Positions 1 through 7,430 are shown, counted from the first letter of the stretch. The stretch is DNA of 17,293 nucleotides from JASFYU01 sp045046905 (GCA_045046905.1 JASFYU010000057.1:1-17293), one strand, 5' to 3'. Notes: generated by a model from the letters alone, not told the origin. Numbers and translations: made by a program.

Positions 1-504
1 TCGGATAATTACGGAAAAAATTCGCAATGGGTGGTAACCGACGAATCTGGTAAGAAGATTCTGGGTCTTCCCCCGACGCCAGAGGATGTTGATTTCGACG
101 GTGCCGGAGTAGGTACCTGCCTAATTTGGCACCTTAGTTATGCCAATGGCCTCAAAGGTCTTGTCAAGGACGGGTATATCGCAGACCTCGAAGGTTGCTA
201 TAATCTGTCATCGAACTATATAAAGGTGGTACGGACAGCGAAAAGTACCAGCGGTAAAATAGCTGCTTTACTTTATCCCTTACCGGCGATATCTATATTA
301 AATATCGCTTTAGAAGGTGTGGATAGTAGTACCCTTAAATTCGCTCTTTTTGACTTGGGAGGGAATAATATTACGACTAGAATTGATAGGCTAAGTAGTG
401 AACAGTTGTCTTTTAATGTAGAATCATTGCCAAGTGGAATGTATCTTCTTAGACTCAGTACCGGAAAGGGAACTGTTCTTACCAAGAAAGTGATTATACA
501 ATAG
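1..504 (+). CDS. C-terminal end of a T9SS-sorted secreted surface protein (5' truncated)
   Basis: The reading frame is open from base 1 to a TAG stop, so only the last 167 residues of a larger protein are present. The first part (about residues 1-75) has the pattern DNYGK...WVVTD..G.ILGLP...DFDGAG.GTCLIWHLSYANGL...C..LSSNYI, a repeat-like module I recognise from many large Bacteroidota surface proteins; its function is unknown. The last ~75 residues look like a type IX secretion (Por) C-terminal sorting domain: YPLPA (usually YPNPA), a central beta-rich part, then LPSGMYLLRLSTGKG and KKVIIQ at the end. Family knowledge says such proteins cross the outer membrane by T9SS, are cleaved at this domain and are attached to or released from the surface. 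An in-frame GTG at 31 could be mistaken for a start, but the conserved module begins upstream of it. Confidence 0.85.
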   Translation, partial: SDNYGKNSQWVVTDESGKKILGLPPTPEDVDFDGAGVGTCLIWHLSYANGLKGLVKDGYIADLEGCYNLSSNYIKVVRTAKSTSGKIAALLYPLPAISILNIALEGVDSSTLKFALFDLGGNNITTRIDRLSSEQLSFNVESLPSGMYLLRLSTGKGTVLTKKVIIQ

Positions 505-539
505 AAAATTATATAAGATAAGTAGGTTGGTTTGTTGAG

Positions 540-569
540 CAAAGGCCTCGTTTATGACGGGGCTCTTTG
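540..569 (+). terminator. Rho-independent terminator after the T9SS protein gene
   Basis: A GC-rich hairpin starts 35 bases after the stop codon. The left arm is CAAAGGCCTCG (540-550), the loop is 7 bases, and the right arm is CGGGGCTCTTTG (558-569), giving about 11 pairs with one bulged T and one G-T pair. A short T-rich stretch follows (TTTG after 569). Position and shape fit termination of the upstream gene. Confidence 0.8.
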
Positions 570-853
570 TTTGATAAAATTATTTCGACTGTGAAATATA
601 TGGACTTCTATTTAGTTTTTTTAGCTGTTCGCTGAAATAAACTCAGGTTAGGAGTATAACTATTGAATTCGCTTCGATGTTCTTAGAGAAGCTCTTGTCT
701 TTATCGAGTTTTAAAATATCTGAGAAAGTAGTTTTTCGAACTACCTAAAATAAGTATTAAATAGTTGTCGATGGCTTAGCAGTCTGTTGCCTTGTACCTG
801 ACAAGCCAGTGGTCTAATATTCTTAAGCGGACTTCATGTATTTCTGTATGCTC
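570..853. other. Intergenic stretch with no supported gene
   Basis: The 284 bases after the terminator, up to the end of the minus-strand membrane protein gene, hold no convincing ORF on either strand. There is one 6-bp perfect hairpin at 728-744 (GTAGTT, 5-base loop, AACTAC). It could act as a weak terminator for the minus-strand gene at 854-1336, but it lies over 100 bases beyond that gene's stop and has no clear T-run. Confidence 0.5.
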
Positions 854-1336
854 TTATTCCCAAGAATCGATATGTTGGTTCATATCATTGAATTTATATT
901 TACCCACCAATACCCTTCTATACATAAAGCTTAATAAGGTAAGCCCTAATAGAAAAACATATAGTACGAGAATAAATATTCCTAGAGGTATAAAAGTCTC
1001 AGGCATTATATGGTCTTCATACTCACTATATGAGGTTAAAACAAGAATGGTATCGACAAATTTGAAAATATAGATAAGAAAAATGACGTATAAGACATAT
1101 TCCAAGTTACGCATTTGAGGGTCGGTAGTTTCATCCTCTTTTATCTTAAACGACAGCACATACAGGAATATAAAATGAACAGAGGTCAAGAAGGGGAAAA
1201 TATAATTATCGAACTTAAAAAAATAAAATTTATTCGTGTAAAGGCCATAGAAGCTAAAAACTATGAGCGAAGCTAATACTCCTATAGATAAATATAGACC
1301 ACGTTTCCATGGAAACAGCCGTAAAATGTACTTCAT
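854..1336 (-). CDS. Four-helix membrane protein of unknown function
   Basis: The gene encodes 160 residues with four clear hydrophobic helices at about 14-33, 44-63, 80-100 and 114-137. Short charged loops separate them, including KIKEDETTDPQMRN around 64-77. The N-terminus is basic (MKYILRLFPWKR), which suggests a cytoplasmic N-terminal end. I do not recognise a named family, and no catalytic motif is visible. It stands alone: the flanking intergenic stretches are about 280 and 210 bases, and the next minus-strand gene lies upstream with its own space. A plus-strand ORF overlaps its 3' half but has no family features and is taken as a shadow. The regular helix pattern supports a real gene; the function is unknown. 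Confidence 0.7.
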   Translation of the reverse strand: MKYILRLFPWKRGLYLSIGVLASLIVFSFYGLYTNKFYFFKFDNYIFPFLTSVHFIFLYVLSFKIKEDETTDPQMRNLEYVLYVIFLIYIFKFVDTILVLTSYSEYEDHIMPETFIPLGIFILVLYVFLLGLTLLSFMYRRVLVGKYKFNDMNQHIDSWE

Positions 1337-1506
1337 AATAAGTAGGTTTCAAGAATTCGGGGGAACTCTAATTGAGAACTAAGAACGACCCTATAAAAGG
1401 TTTATTTTAAAAAAATCGATGAAACGCAACTAATGTTGAGTATGTAAGAAAAGTTGTTGTGAAGACATGTAAATACCCTATGTTTCTTCTTGTTTTCAAA
1501 ACCATT

Positions 1507-1523
1507 AGGTCGAAAAAAGACCT
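1507..1523 (-). terminator. Weak hairpin after the minus-strand membrane protein gene
   Basis: AGGTC (1507-1511) pairs with GACCT (1519-1523) around an A-rich 7-base loop, about 25 bases beyond the stop of the minus-strand gene at 1548-1985. The stem is only five pairs and there is no good T-run, so this is a tentative terminator. Next to it, the 9-mer ACCTTAGAA occurs twice in a row (1520-1528 and 1530-1538). Confidence 0.3.
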
Positions 1524-1547
1524 TAGAACACCTTAGAATTACATCAG

Positions 1548-1985
1548 TTAAGATAACCATTGCTTTTTTATTGAAAAGCGAGTAAAAAACAGCAATAAAG
1601 TACCAACTACGATAATCATAATAGGCATAACCATGGCATTTGAACCGAGAACTTCAAAAGTATTGCTCATAAAAAACATATAGGTCATCTGTGCTAGAAT
1701 ACCTATTAAGGATACGAACAACAGTGGGCGCGCCCATTTTTTTCTAAGGAGTAAGGCAAGGCAGCCCAAGGCCCCGGCCCAAACCGCAATGGCAAAAGCA
1801 CCAGTTACCCAGGCAGGTTGTAATTCATAGAGCAGCCGTTCGGCCTCTGTCATTTCTTCAAGATTTTCAATTGACATAAATGCCTGACCCAAATAAGCGA
1901 CTACTCCCATCAAGTTCCATAGAAATGCAAAAATACTTAAAATCCAAAACCACAACAGTGGTGTTACAGTTTGATTTCTGTTCAT
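1548..1985 (-). CDS. Conserved four-helix membrane protein of unknown function
   Basis: The product is 145 residues with hydrophobic helices at about 10-33, 59-80, 86-106 and 117-135. A short acidic loop (SIENLEEMTEAERLLYEL, 38-55) sits between helices 1 and 2. Database records for similar proteins in Bacteroidota are often labelled 'sugar transporter', but the sequence is far too short for a known sugar-transporter fold and I see nothing that supports that name. The high share of Trp, Phe and Met in the helices and the positive C-terminal tail (SIKKQW) fit a small integral inner-membrane protein with a cytoplasmic C-terminus. No partner gene is linked: the neighbour upstream (truA-like) is divergent. 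Confidence 0.75.
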   Translation of the reverse strand: MNRNQTVTPLLWFWILSIFAFLWNLMGVVAYLGQAFMSIENLEEMTEAERLLYELQPAWVTGAFAIAVWAGALGCLALLLRKKWARPLLFVSLIGILAQMTYMFFMSNTFEVLGSNAMVMPIMIIVVGTLLLFFTRFSIKKQWLS

Positions 1986-2087
1986 TTTTTCGAAGTTTAG
2001 TTGTTCTATTCCAGTAAGTTACAAAAAAATTGTGACTTGGTATGATATTGCTTTATGTTTGAGGGGTGAACACCTGAACCCTATTTT

Positions 2088-2123
2088 TTTGTTGGTCTGA
2101 TCTCGTGAATAATAGTACTTTTG
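2088..2123 (+). promoter_or_regulatory. Bacteroidota-type promoter of the truA-like gene
   Basis: A perfect -7 box TACTTTTG (TAnnTTTG) lies at 2116-2123. A TTTGTTG stretch at 2088-2094 serves as the -33 element, with a 21-base spacer counted from the second TTG. Transcription would start near 2129-2131. This rules against the GTG at 2105 and the ATG at 2126 as start codons and points to the ATG at 2141, with a leader of about 10-12 bases. Confidence 0.65.
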
Positions 2124-2140
2124 AAATGATAATTTTCCAC

Positions 2141-2932
2141 ATGAAAGAACAGCGCCATTGTTATTTGATTCGAGTCCAATTTTTAGGTTTCCGCTATAGC
2201 GGATGGCAAAAACAACCCGGTCAAAAAACGGTTGAGAGCATGCTTATCAAAACCTTGAAATTTATTCTACCCGCTAGAAAATTCAAGATTCTTGGTGCAG
2301 GGCGCACCGATGCCAAAGTTTCTGCCTTAGACGCCGCATTTGAGCTTTTTTTAGAGGGTTCTCCACTTGAAGACCATGATGATTTTATACAAGTATTCAA
2401 TATGAATTTACCGCCAGATATTCGAGTAGTAGGTATCTCATTAGTGGGAGAGGATTTTAACATAATCAAAAACGGCACGTGCAAAGAATATGTGTATCTT
2501 TTTTCCTTTGGCCAAAAAAACCATCCGTTCTGTGCTCCTTTTTTGGCCAATATTGTAGAGGATTTAGATATAGAACTCATGATTAAATCGGCAAAACTAT
2601 TCGAGGGCACCCATGATTTCTCTACCTATACGGCTAGACTCCAGAAAAACACTAAGGTAATAAGAACTATTACCTCATGTGATATTCAAATCAATACCAT
2701 GCTGGAAGCAAATTTTTTTCCAAAGAAAACGTATGCTTTAGTTGTACAGGGCGAAGGTTTTATGCGCTATCAAATTCGAATGATGATGGGGGCATTGATT
2801 CAATTGGGTAAGTTTGAACTTAGCATTGAAGACCTTACACTATCTTTAAAGACCAAGAATAATCTGCAACTCAATTATGTTGCTCCGGGTTCTGGCCTGT
2901 TTCTAAATAAGTTAGAGTTTAATATATTGTAA
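2141..2932 (+). CDS. Divergent TruA-family tRNA pseudouridine synthase
   Basis: TruA enzymes turn uridine into pseudouridine at positions 38-40 of the tRNA anticodon arm, in the cytoplasm. The product from this start is 263 residues, close to the family norm. An N-terminal strand (YLIRVQFLGFRYSGWQKQPG) is followed by the catalytic-Asp motif GAGRTDAKVSA, with Asp57 as the nucleophile (Asp60 in E. coli). Later come KEYVYLF, the FEGTHDFSTYTA region and the GEGFMRYQIRMMMGALIQLG motif near the end. The active-site motif differs from the usual GRTDAGVHA, with Lys and Ser in place of Gly and His. From memory, flavobacteria carry a standard TruA elsewhere, so this is probably a second, divergent paralogue; I therefore give no gene symbol. 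The ORF could extend to GTG 2105, but the promoter box lies inside that extension. It is a single-gene unit. Confidence 0.85.
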   Translation: MKEQRHCYLIRVQFLGFRYSGWQKQPGQKTVESMLIKTLKFILPARKFKILGAGRTDAKVSALDAAFELFLEGSPLEDHDDFIQVFNMNLPPDIRVVGISLVGEDFNIIKNGTCKEYVYLFSFGQKNHPFCAPFLANIVEDLDIELMIKSAKLFEGTHDFSTYTARLQKNTKVIRTITSCDIQINTMLEANFFPKKTYALVVQGEGFMRYQIRMMMGALIQLGKFELSIEDLTLSLKTKNNLQLNYVAPGSGLFLNKLEFNIL

Positions 2933-3136
2933 ATAATTGACACTTAATTTTTTAACTAAAAGAACCCGGCTGTGAAGTCATAGGAGAAATCGTTTTTAGC
3001 AATCCTATTCCAACAATCTATCGATATTTTTTTAAGAGTTGTGTTTTGTGTATTTTGTAATCTACATAGATGCTAGAGTTTAAATGATTCTTTGCGTACC
3101 ACGGTATATTTTGTACATTGTTGTAAATAAGAGCAG

Positions 3137-4006
3137 ATGCCGAATTGGGGTTATATAGCATTCATTGTCATAGGATTATATATTATAATCAGCATTCTAC
3201 TTTATTTCTTGCAAGATTTTTTAATGTTCAAACCAGAAAAACTGCCAAAAGACTTTCAGTTTTATTACGAAAATCAAGAAATAGAGGAATACAATATTGA
3301 AACTAGAGACGGTGCGATTATCAATGGCTTACGGTTTAGGACAGAAAACCCAAAAGGCATTGTTTTCTACTTGAAAGGCAATTCTAAGAGTATTAAAGGG
3401 TGGGGAAAATTTGCTGTTGACTTCACACGACATGGGTATGACGTACTGATGGTAGATTATCGGGGCTTTGGAAAAAGTACAGGAAGACGTACACAGAAAG
3501 CTATAAAAAGAGATTTGCAAATGGTCTATAATAAAATCAAGGAAAATGCCCCAGAGAAGTATATCATACTTTATGGCAGGTCTTTAGGTTCTGGTTTTGC
3601 CGCCAAATTGGCATCTATGAACAACCCAAGAATGTTGATTTTAGATGCACCCTACTATAGTTTAAGCAAGATTGCCAAGAGATATATTCCTTTTATGCCT
3701 CTTTCAATTTTAATTAAATTTCCAATGCCGACCTATAAATGGCTGAGATATGTAAACTGCCCTATACATATTATTCATGGTACCGATGACAAGTTGATAC
3801 CGTATAGGACTAGCGTGAAGCTGTCTAAGATTAAGCCGAAAACCACCACCTTGCATACCGTTATCGGAGGTGGTCACAAAAACCTGAATACCTTTGAATC
3901 GTATCATAAAATGTTGAGTGATATTATTACAATAAAACCTAAGAAAATTAATCTGAAAGGCTCTAGTATTGCGGTAAAACACAGCTCAAAAAAGAACAAT
4001 GCGTAG
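3137..4006 (+). CDS. Membrane-anchored alpha/beta hydrolase (ABHD13/Bem46-like), altered oxyanion motif
   Basis: The 289-residue product begins with one hydrophobic anchor (about residues 6-27) followed by FLQDFLMFKPEKLP, a linker shared with its downstream neighbour. The hydrolase fold carries the nucleophile elbow GRSLGSG (Ser149), an acid in HGTDD (Asp218) and the base in GGGHKNL (His247), so the triad is complete. The motif after the first core strand reads YLKGNSKS, where most of the family, including the next gene, has HGN; Lys80 replaces the His. The substrate is unknown; relatives are called esterase, lipase or thioesterase without firm proof. The C-terminus has a 25-residue basic tail absent from the paralogue. 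The gene overlaps the next one by 8 bases, so the pair is likely co-transcribed. I found no confident promoter upstream. Confidence 0.85.
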   Translation: MPNWGYIAFIVIGLYIIISILLYFLQDFLMFKPEKLPKDFQFYYENQEIEEYNIETRDGAIINGLRFRTENPKGIVFYLKGNSKSIKGWGKFAVDFTRHGYDVLMVDYRGFGKSTGRRTQKAIKRDLQMVYNKIKENAPEKYIILYGRSLGSGFAAKLASMNNPRMLILDAPYYSLSKIAKRYIPFMPLSILIKFPMPTYKWLRYVNCPIHIIHGTDDKLIPYRTSVKLSKIKPKTTTLHTVIGGGHKNLNTFESYHKMLSDIITIKPKKINLKGSSIAVKHSSKKNNA

Positions 4007-4796
4007 GCTTATAAAAATTGCTAAAGTCTTACTATTCATCTATGTATTACTAACGATTATGCTCTACTTTTTTCAGGAAAAATTAATTTTTCTACCCACA
4101 AAACTACCTCAGGATTTTAAGTATTCATTTTCTCAGACCTTTGAAGAATTCAATTTAACAACAAAAGATTCAGCCGTTCTAAATGCAATTCATTTTAAAC
4201 AAGATAATCCAAAGGGGGTAATCTTATATTTTCATGGCAATGCCGGAAATTTATCACGTTGGGGAGCTATTACCTCCTTTTTTGTAGAGAAAAAGTATGA
4301 TGTTATCGTGATGGATTATAGGACCTATGGCAAAAGCACGGGTACATTAAGCGAAGAGGCCTTGTATTCCGATGCGCAGCTTTTTTATGACTATACGCTG
4401 AAACAGTATGGTGAGCATGAAATTGTGCTTTATGGTCGTTCTTTAGGTACGGGTATTGCAACAAAATTGGCCGGTACCAATCACCCGAATAAGCTTATTT
4501 TAGAAACGCCGTATTATAGTCTATTAGATGTTGCCAAAGACCGATTCCCGTTTTTGCCAGTAAAATACTTGTTGAAATACAAGTTGTTATCACATGATTA
4601 TATGCAAAGCGTGGACTGCCCCGTCACCATTTTTCATGGCACAAATGATGCTGTAGTTCCGTATGCATCGGGTAGGCGTTTGTTTGATTCCATTCCGGTC
4701 GAAAATAAGAAATTTTATACCATCGAAGAAGGTGAACACAACAATTTGAACCAGTTTAAAACCTATATAAGAGGTATAGTAGAGGTTCTTGAATAG
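3999..4796 (+). CDS. Membrane-anchored alpha/beta hydrolase (ABHD13/Bem46-like), tandem paralogue
   Basis: The 265-residue product has the same layout as its upstream neighbour: an N-terminal anchor (about 8-25), FFQEKLIFLPTKLPQDF, then an alpha/beta hydrolase domain. The catalytic residues are Ser148 in GRSLGTG, Asp217 in HGTND and His247 in EGEHNNL. The oxyanion region is the standard HGNAGN (79-84), unlike the KGN of the upstream protein. The two proteins align along nearly their whole length, so they arose by tandem duplication. The start ATG lies inside the last codons of the upstream gene (8-base overlap), which suggests translational coupling. The gene runs head-on into cysM with only two bases between the stop codons. 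Family is clear; substrate is not. Confidence 0.87.
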   Translation: MRRLIKIAKVLLFIYVLLTIMLYFFQEKLIFLPTKLPQDFKYSFSQTFEEFNLTTKDSAVLNAIHFKQDNPKGVILYFHGNAGNLSRWGAITSFFVEKKYDVIVMDYRTYGKSTGTLSEEALYSDAQLFYDYTLKQYGEHEIVLYGRSLGTGIATKLAGTNHPNKLILETPYYSLLDVAKDRFPFLPVKYLLKYKLLSHDYMQSVDCPVTIFHGTNDAVVPYASGRRLFDSIPVENKKFYTIEEGEHNNLNQFKTYIRGIVEVLE

Positions 4797-4806
4797 TCTT
4801 ATTCAA
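4789..4806. terminator. Possible bidirectional hairpin spanning two convergent stop codons
   Basis: TTGAATA (4789-4795), a four-base loop and TATTCAA (4800-4806) form a perfect 7-bp stem that covers the TAG of the plus-strand hydrolase and the TAA of the minus-strand cysM. It is AT-rich and has no clear T-run on either side, so termination is possible but not certain. Confidence 0.35.
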
Positions 4807-5683
4807 ATAATTCTGAAGATAAGTACCGATCGCCTCGGTCGCATATAATTGATACGATAATACCGCTTTCAAGGGTGCTTGCAAGACGTAGTGCTGCAGA
4901 AACGGCACCACCACTACTCATTCCTGAAAAAACACCTTCCTCCTTGGCCAAACGCTTGGTCATTGTTGCGGCCTCATCTTGGCTAACCTCAATAATTGTA
5001 TCAATTCTCTTGGCATCAAATATTTTCGGCAAATACTCTTGTGGCCATTTTCGAATTCCAGGAATTTTAGAATTGTCGGTCGGTTGCACTCCCACGATTT
5101 GAATAGTTTGTCTTTTCTCTTTTAAAAAAGCAGAAGTTCCCATAATGGTGCCGGTAGTGCCCATGGCAGAAACAAAATGGGTTATTTTTCCTTGGGTATC
5201 TTGCCAGATTTCTGGTCCTGTTGTATTGTAATGCGCTTTCCAATTATCGTCATTCCCAAATTGATTCATCATAATAAACCCTTCTTCTTTCACCTTTTTT
5301 TCTGCATAATCACGAGCGCCCTCAATACCGACATCGGCAGGGGTAAGGGTTACTTTTGCACCATAGGCCCGCATGGTCTGCACCCGTTCTATTGTAGAGT
5401 TCTCTGGCATAATCAGCTCAATGTTTAGGCCATAAATGCCTGCTATCATAGCTAGGGCGATACCAGTATTACCACTGGTTGCCTCTATAAGTTTCGAACT
5501 GCTATCAAAATCACCACGCTCCAAACCGCTTTTTATCATGTTGTAGGCTGCTCGATCTTTGACGCTGCCCCCAGGATTATGCCCTTCCAATTTAAAGAAT
5601 AATTTCACATTGGGGTTGGGGTTCAATGCCCGTGATTCGACCAAGGGAGTGTTCCCTATTAAATCTAGAATTGTATTAGACAT
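4799..5683 (-). CDS. cysM: Cysteine synthase B (O-acetylserine sulfhydrylase)
   Basis: This PLP enzyme makes L-cysteine from O-acetylserine and sulfide (or thiosulfate in some CysM enzymes) in the cytoplasm. The 294-residue length fits the CysM branch, which is shorter than CysK. Visible motifs are the PLP lysine in PGGSVKDR (Lys42), the substrate loop TSGNTG (69-74), a Gly/Thr-rich phosphate-binding loop AMGTTGT near 174-180, and the CysM-like stretch SKIPGIRKWPQEYLP. Near the C-terminus GVFSGMSSGGA places the conserved Ser near the PLP ring nitrogen. The start codon lies inside the end of the upstream cysE, overlapping by 8 bases, so the two form a cysE-cysM operon that takes serine to cysteine through O-acetylserine. 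No regulatory site is evident between them. Confidence 0.93.
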   Translation of the reverse strand: MSNTILDLIGNTPLVESRALNPNPNVKLFFKLEGHNPGGSVKDRAAYNMIKSGLERGDFDSSSKLIEATSGNTGIALAMIAGIYGLNIELIMPENSTIERVQTMRAYGAKVTLTPADVGIEGARDYAEKKVKEEGFIMMNQFGNDDNWKAHYNTTGPEIWQDTQGKITHFVSAMGTTGTIMGTSAFLKEKRQTIQIVGVQPTDNSKIPGIRKWPQEYLPKIFDAKRIDTIIEVSQDEAATMTKRLAKEEGVFSGMSSGGAVSAALRLASTLESGIIVSIICDRGDRYLSSELFE

Positions 5684-6467
5684 TCGGTAAGGTTTTAATT
5701 TTAATCTCAGGTGCGTGAAAAACCTTTGTGTTTTCAGGAACCGAAGCGGTTAACCATGCATTGCCACCAATGATGCTATTGGCACCAATGACCGTATCGC
5801 CACCTAAAATGGTAGCGTTGGCATAAATGGTTACATTATTTTCGATGGTGGGGTGGCGTTTGGTCTTTTTGAGGTTTTTTGCCACATACAGACCGCCAAG
5901 GGTGACGCCCTGATATATCTTAACATTATCCTTTATAATAGCAGTTTCCCCTATGACTATTCCCGTACCATGGTCTATATGAAAAGAGTTGCCTATTTGT
6001 GCTCCAGGATTGATATCTACTCCCGTCTGTCTATGGGCATACTCGGTCATTAATCTCGGAACCAGGGGAAACCCATCTGCATACAGTTCGTGGGCCAAAC
6101 GATAAATAGCAATGGCGTAGAACCCAGGATAAGCCATGTATATCTCCTCGAGAGATAAAGATGCGGGATCACATTCTGACGTTGCCCTCGCATCTAGATT
6201 TAGGCGTTCTAAAATCCGAGGGAGTTTTACGACATAATTGTCCCAGATATTTTTACAAGGTTTGTTCGTTTTCCAGCAAGCAAGGCTTACCAAAACGTCG
6301 AATTCTGCCTCTAGATATTTTAGATTCTCAGCTACGGGAGTGTCAATATCAAAAAGGGTATAGAAGAGTCGGTTCGTAAAAGCCTCTACCTTCTCCTTTA
6401 ATTGGTATCGTAGATTGGGCTGTTTTTTGTGTTGATTTATTTGATCTATTATTGATTGATGGTCCAT
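5676..6467 (-). CDS. cysE: Serine O-acetyltransferase (CysE/EpsC type)
   Basis: The enzyme transfers acetyl from acetyl-CoA to serine, giving the O-acetylserine used by the adjacent cysM. From this start the product is 263 residues: an N-terminal helical domain, then a left-handed beta-helix of hexapeptide repeats. The active-site stretch is NPGAQIGNSFHIDHGTGIV, with Asp165/His166 matching E. coli Asp157/His158; TLGG and a later RHP (His205) match the other conserved site. The C-terminus (VFHAPEIKIKTL) differs from E. coli CysE and resembles the EpsC group. The longest ORF begins at 6488, but a TAATTTTG promoter box ends only two bases before that ATG, so the second Met (MDHQSIIDQ) at 6467 is the better start and matches the usual N-terminus of relatives as I remember them. 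Confidence 0.92.
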   Translation of the reverse strand: MDHQSIIDQINQHKKQPNLRYQLKEKVEAFTNRLFYTLFDIDTPVAENLKYLEAEFDVLVSLACWKTNKPCKNIWDNYVVKLPRILERLNLDARATSECDPASLSLEEIYMAYPGFYAIAIYRLAHELYADGFPLVPRLMTEYAHRQTGVDINPGAQIGNSFHIDHGTGIVIGETAIIKDNVKIYQGVTLGGLYVAKNLKKTKRHPTIENNVTIYANATILGGDTVIGANSIIGGNAWLTASVPENTKVFHAPEIKIKTLPNV

Positions 6468-6489
6468 TTTTAAGTATGCGTTATACATT

Positions 6490-6497
6490 CAAAATTA
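6490..6497 (-). promoter_or_regulatory. -7 box of the cysE-cysM promoter
   Basis: Read on the minus strand this is TAATTTTG, a perfect match to the Bacteroidota TAnnTTTG box. The nearest TTTG that could serve as a -33 element is 26 bases upstream (plus-strand 6524-6527), a longer spacer than usual. Transcription would begin around 6483, leaving a leader of about 16 bases before the ATG at 6467. Confidence 0.55.
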
Positions 6498-6586
6498 ACC
6501 ATTATTTTAAAAGCAGTTCATTACAAATGGTTAACTTTAGCTTAAAACCCGTGTTCGGGCTTAAATAATAACAATACACAAGTCGT

Positions 6587-7267
6587 ATGTTAAATACTGT
6601 AATTACGAAGCAGGCTTTAGATTTTCTCAAAAAACTCGAAGATAATAACACACGAGAATGGTTTGCGAAGCATAAGCCCGAATTTAAAAACCATGAAACG
6701 GCCGTAAAAGAATTTTATACCGGAGTAATGGAAAATTTGGAAAAACATGATACGATTGAAAAAATGAAGATGTTCCGAATTTATAGAGATGTTCGTTTTT
6801 CCAAGGACAAGAGCCCCTACAAATCGCATTTTGCAGGATCGTTCGCACGCGCCGGTGCCCAATTAAGAGGCGGATACTATGTACAAATAAAACCGGGTAA
6901 TAGCTTTATTGCTACGGGTTTTTGGGGACCCAATAAAGAAGATTTATTGCGTATTCGAAAAGAATTTGAAGTTGATGCCACTGAAACACGAAAAATAATC
7001 AATGCAAAATCATTTAAAAAAGTCTGGGGAGAATTGGTAGGTGATGCCCTTAAAACCGCTCCCAAAGGTTTTGACAAAGAAGACCCCAATATTGATTTGA
7101 TCCGGCGGAAGCAGTTTATTTTTGTTCGAAAGTTCGCCGATAAAGATGTTTTGGGCAAAGATTTTGCCAAGGAAATAAATACCTCTTTCAAAGCGATTCG
7201 ACCCTTCTTTAATCTTATGAGTGATGTGCTTACCACAAACTTGAACGGGGAGTCGCTTGTGAACTAA
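6587..7267 (+). CDS. DUF2461 (TIGR02453) family protein
   Basis: The 226-residue product matches the DUF2461 family from end to end. The conserved blocks are NNTREWF near the start (20-26), RIYRDVRFSKDKSPYKSHFA (64-83) and GGYYVQIKPGNSFIATGFW followed by RIRKE (95-126). The function is unknown; the protein has no signal peptide or membrane helix, so it is probably cytoplasmic. It is common as a single gene across Bacteroidota. It starts about 100 bases from the divergent cysE. A near-match to the promoter box (TAACTTTA at 6532-6539) lies upstream but is not perfect. The gene ends about 105 bases before a hairpin with a T-run, which probably terminates it. Confidence 0.9.
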   Translation: MLNTVITKQALDFLKKLEDNNTREWFAKHKPEFKNHETAVKEFYTGVMENLEKHDTIEKMKMFRIYRDVRFSKDKSPYKSHFAGSFARAGAQLRGGYYVQIKPGNSFIATGFWGPNKEDLLRIRKEFEVDATETRKIINAKSFKKVWGELVGDALKTAPKGFDKEDPNIDLIRRKQFIFVRKFADKDVLGKDFAKEINTSFKAIRPFFNLMSDVLTTNLNGESLVN

Positions 7268-7350
7268 ACAACTACCTTAAAAAGTGAAATGTAATCTTTA
7301 GACCTACTGAGCCGAAGTCAACTCCTTTTGTCGCTATATTAAAGGCTACA

Positions 7351-7367
7351 ACTAGTTTTAAACTAGT
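7351..7367. repeat. 17-base palindrome
   Basis: ACTAGTTT and AAACTAGT form perfect 8-base arms around one central T. It lies between the DUF2461 gene and the terminator hairpin. It could be a small hairpin or a dimer-binding site; nothing links it to a known regulator. Confidence 0.4.
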
Positions 7368-7373
7368 GACGTA

Positions 7374-7403
7374 CCGGAAGACTCGCCTTCGGATAGTTTT
7401 TTT
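7374..7403 (+). terminator. Likely terminator of the DUF2461 gene
   Basis: CCG-G-AAG (7374-7380) pairs with CTTCGG (7387-7392) around a 6-base loop, with one bulged G. Four bases later there is a run of seven T (7397-7403). Stem, loop and T-run in this order on the plus strand fit an intrinsic terminator about 105 bases after the DUF2461 stop codon. Confidence 0.6.
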
Positions 7404-7430
7404 GCAAGGGTGTACCATGCCACCTTTTTT

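Noticed and set aside
640..730. Minus-strand stretch in the first intergenic region reading FSDILKLDKDKSF...NSIVILLT, faintly like part of a receiver domain
   Set aside because: No Asp-x-x-Met-Pro or Lys motif nearby and no continuation in other frames; the likeness is too weak to call a pseudogene.
792..1073. Plus-strand ORF of 93 codons overlapping the 3' half of the minus-strand membrane protein gene
   Set aside because: No conserved motif, odd composition, and the opposite strand gives a clean four-helix membrane protein over the same bases.
3061..3136. Promoter box upstream of the first hydrolase (TATATTTTG, TATTTTG)
   Set aside because: Both are one base off the TAnnTTTG spacing and lack a well-placed -33 element, so I do not list a promoter.
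6542..6564. Small hairpin (CCCG, TGTT loop, CGGG, flanked by TTAA repeats) between divergent cysE and the DUF2461 gene
   Set aside because: The GC stem is only four pairs and there is no T-run or known riboswitch feature; it may be chance.
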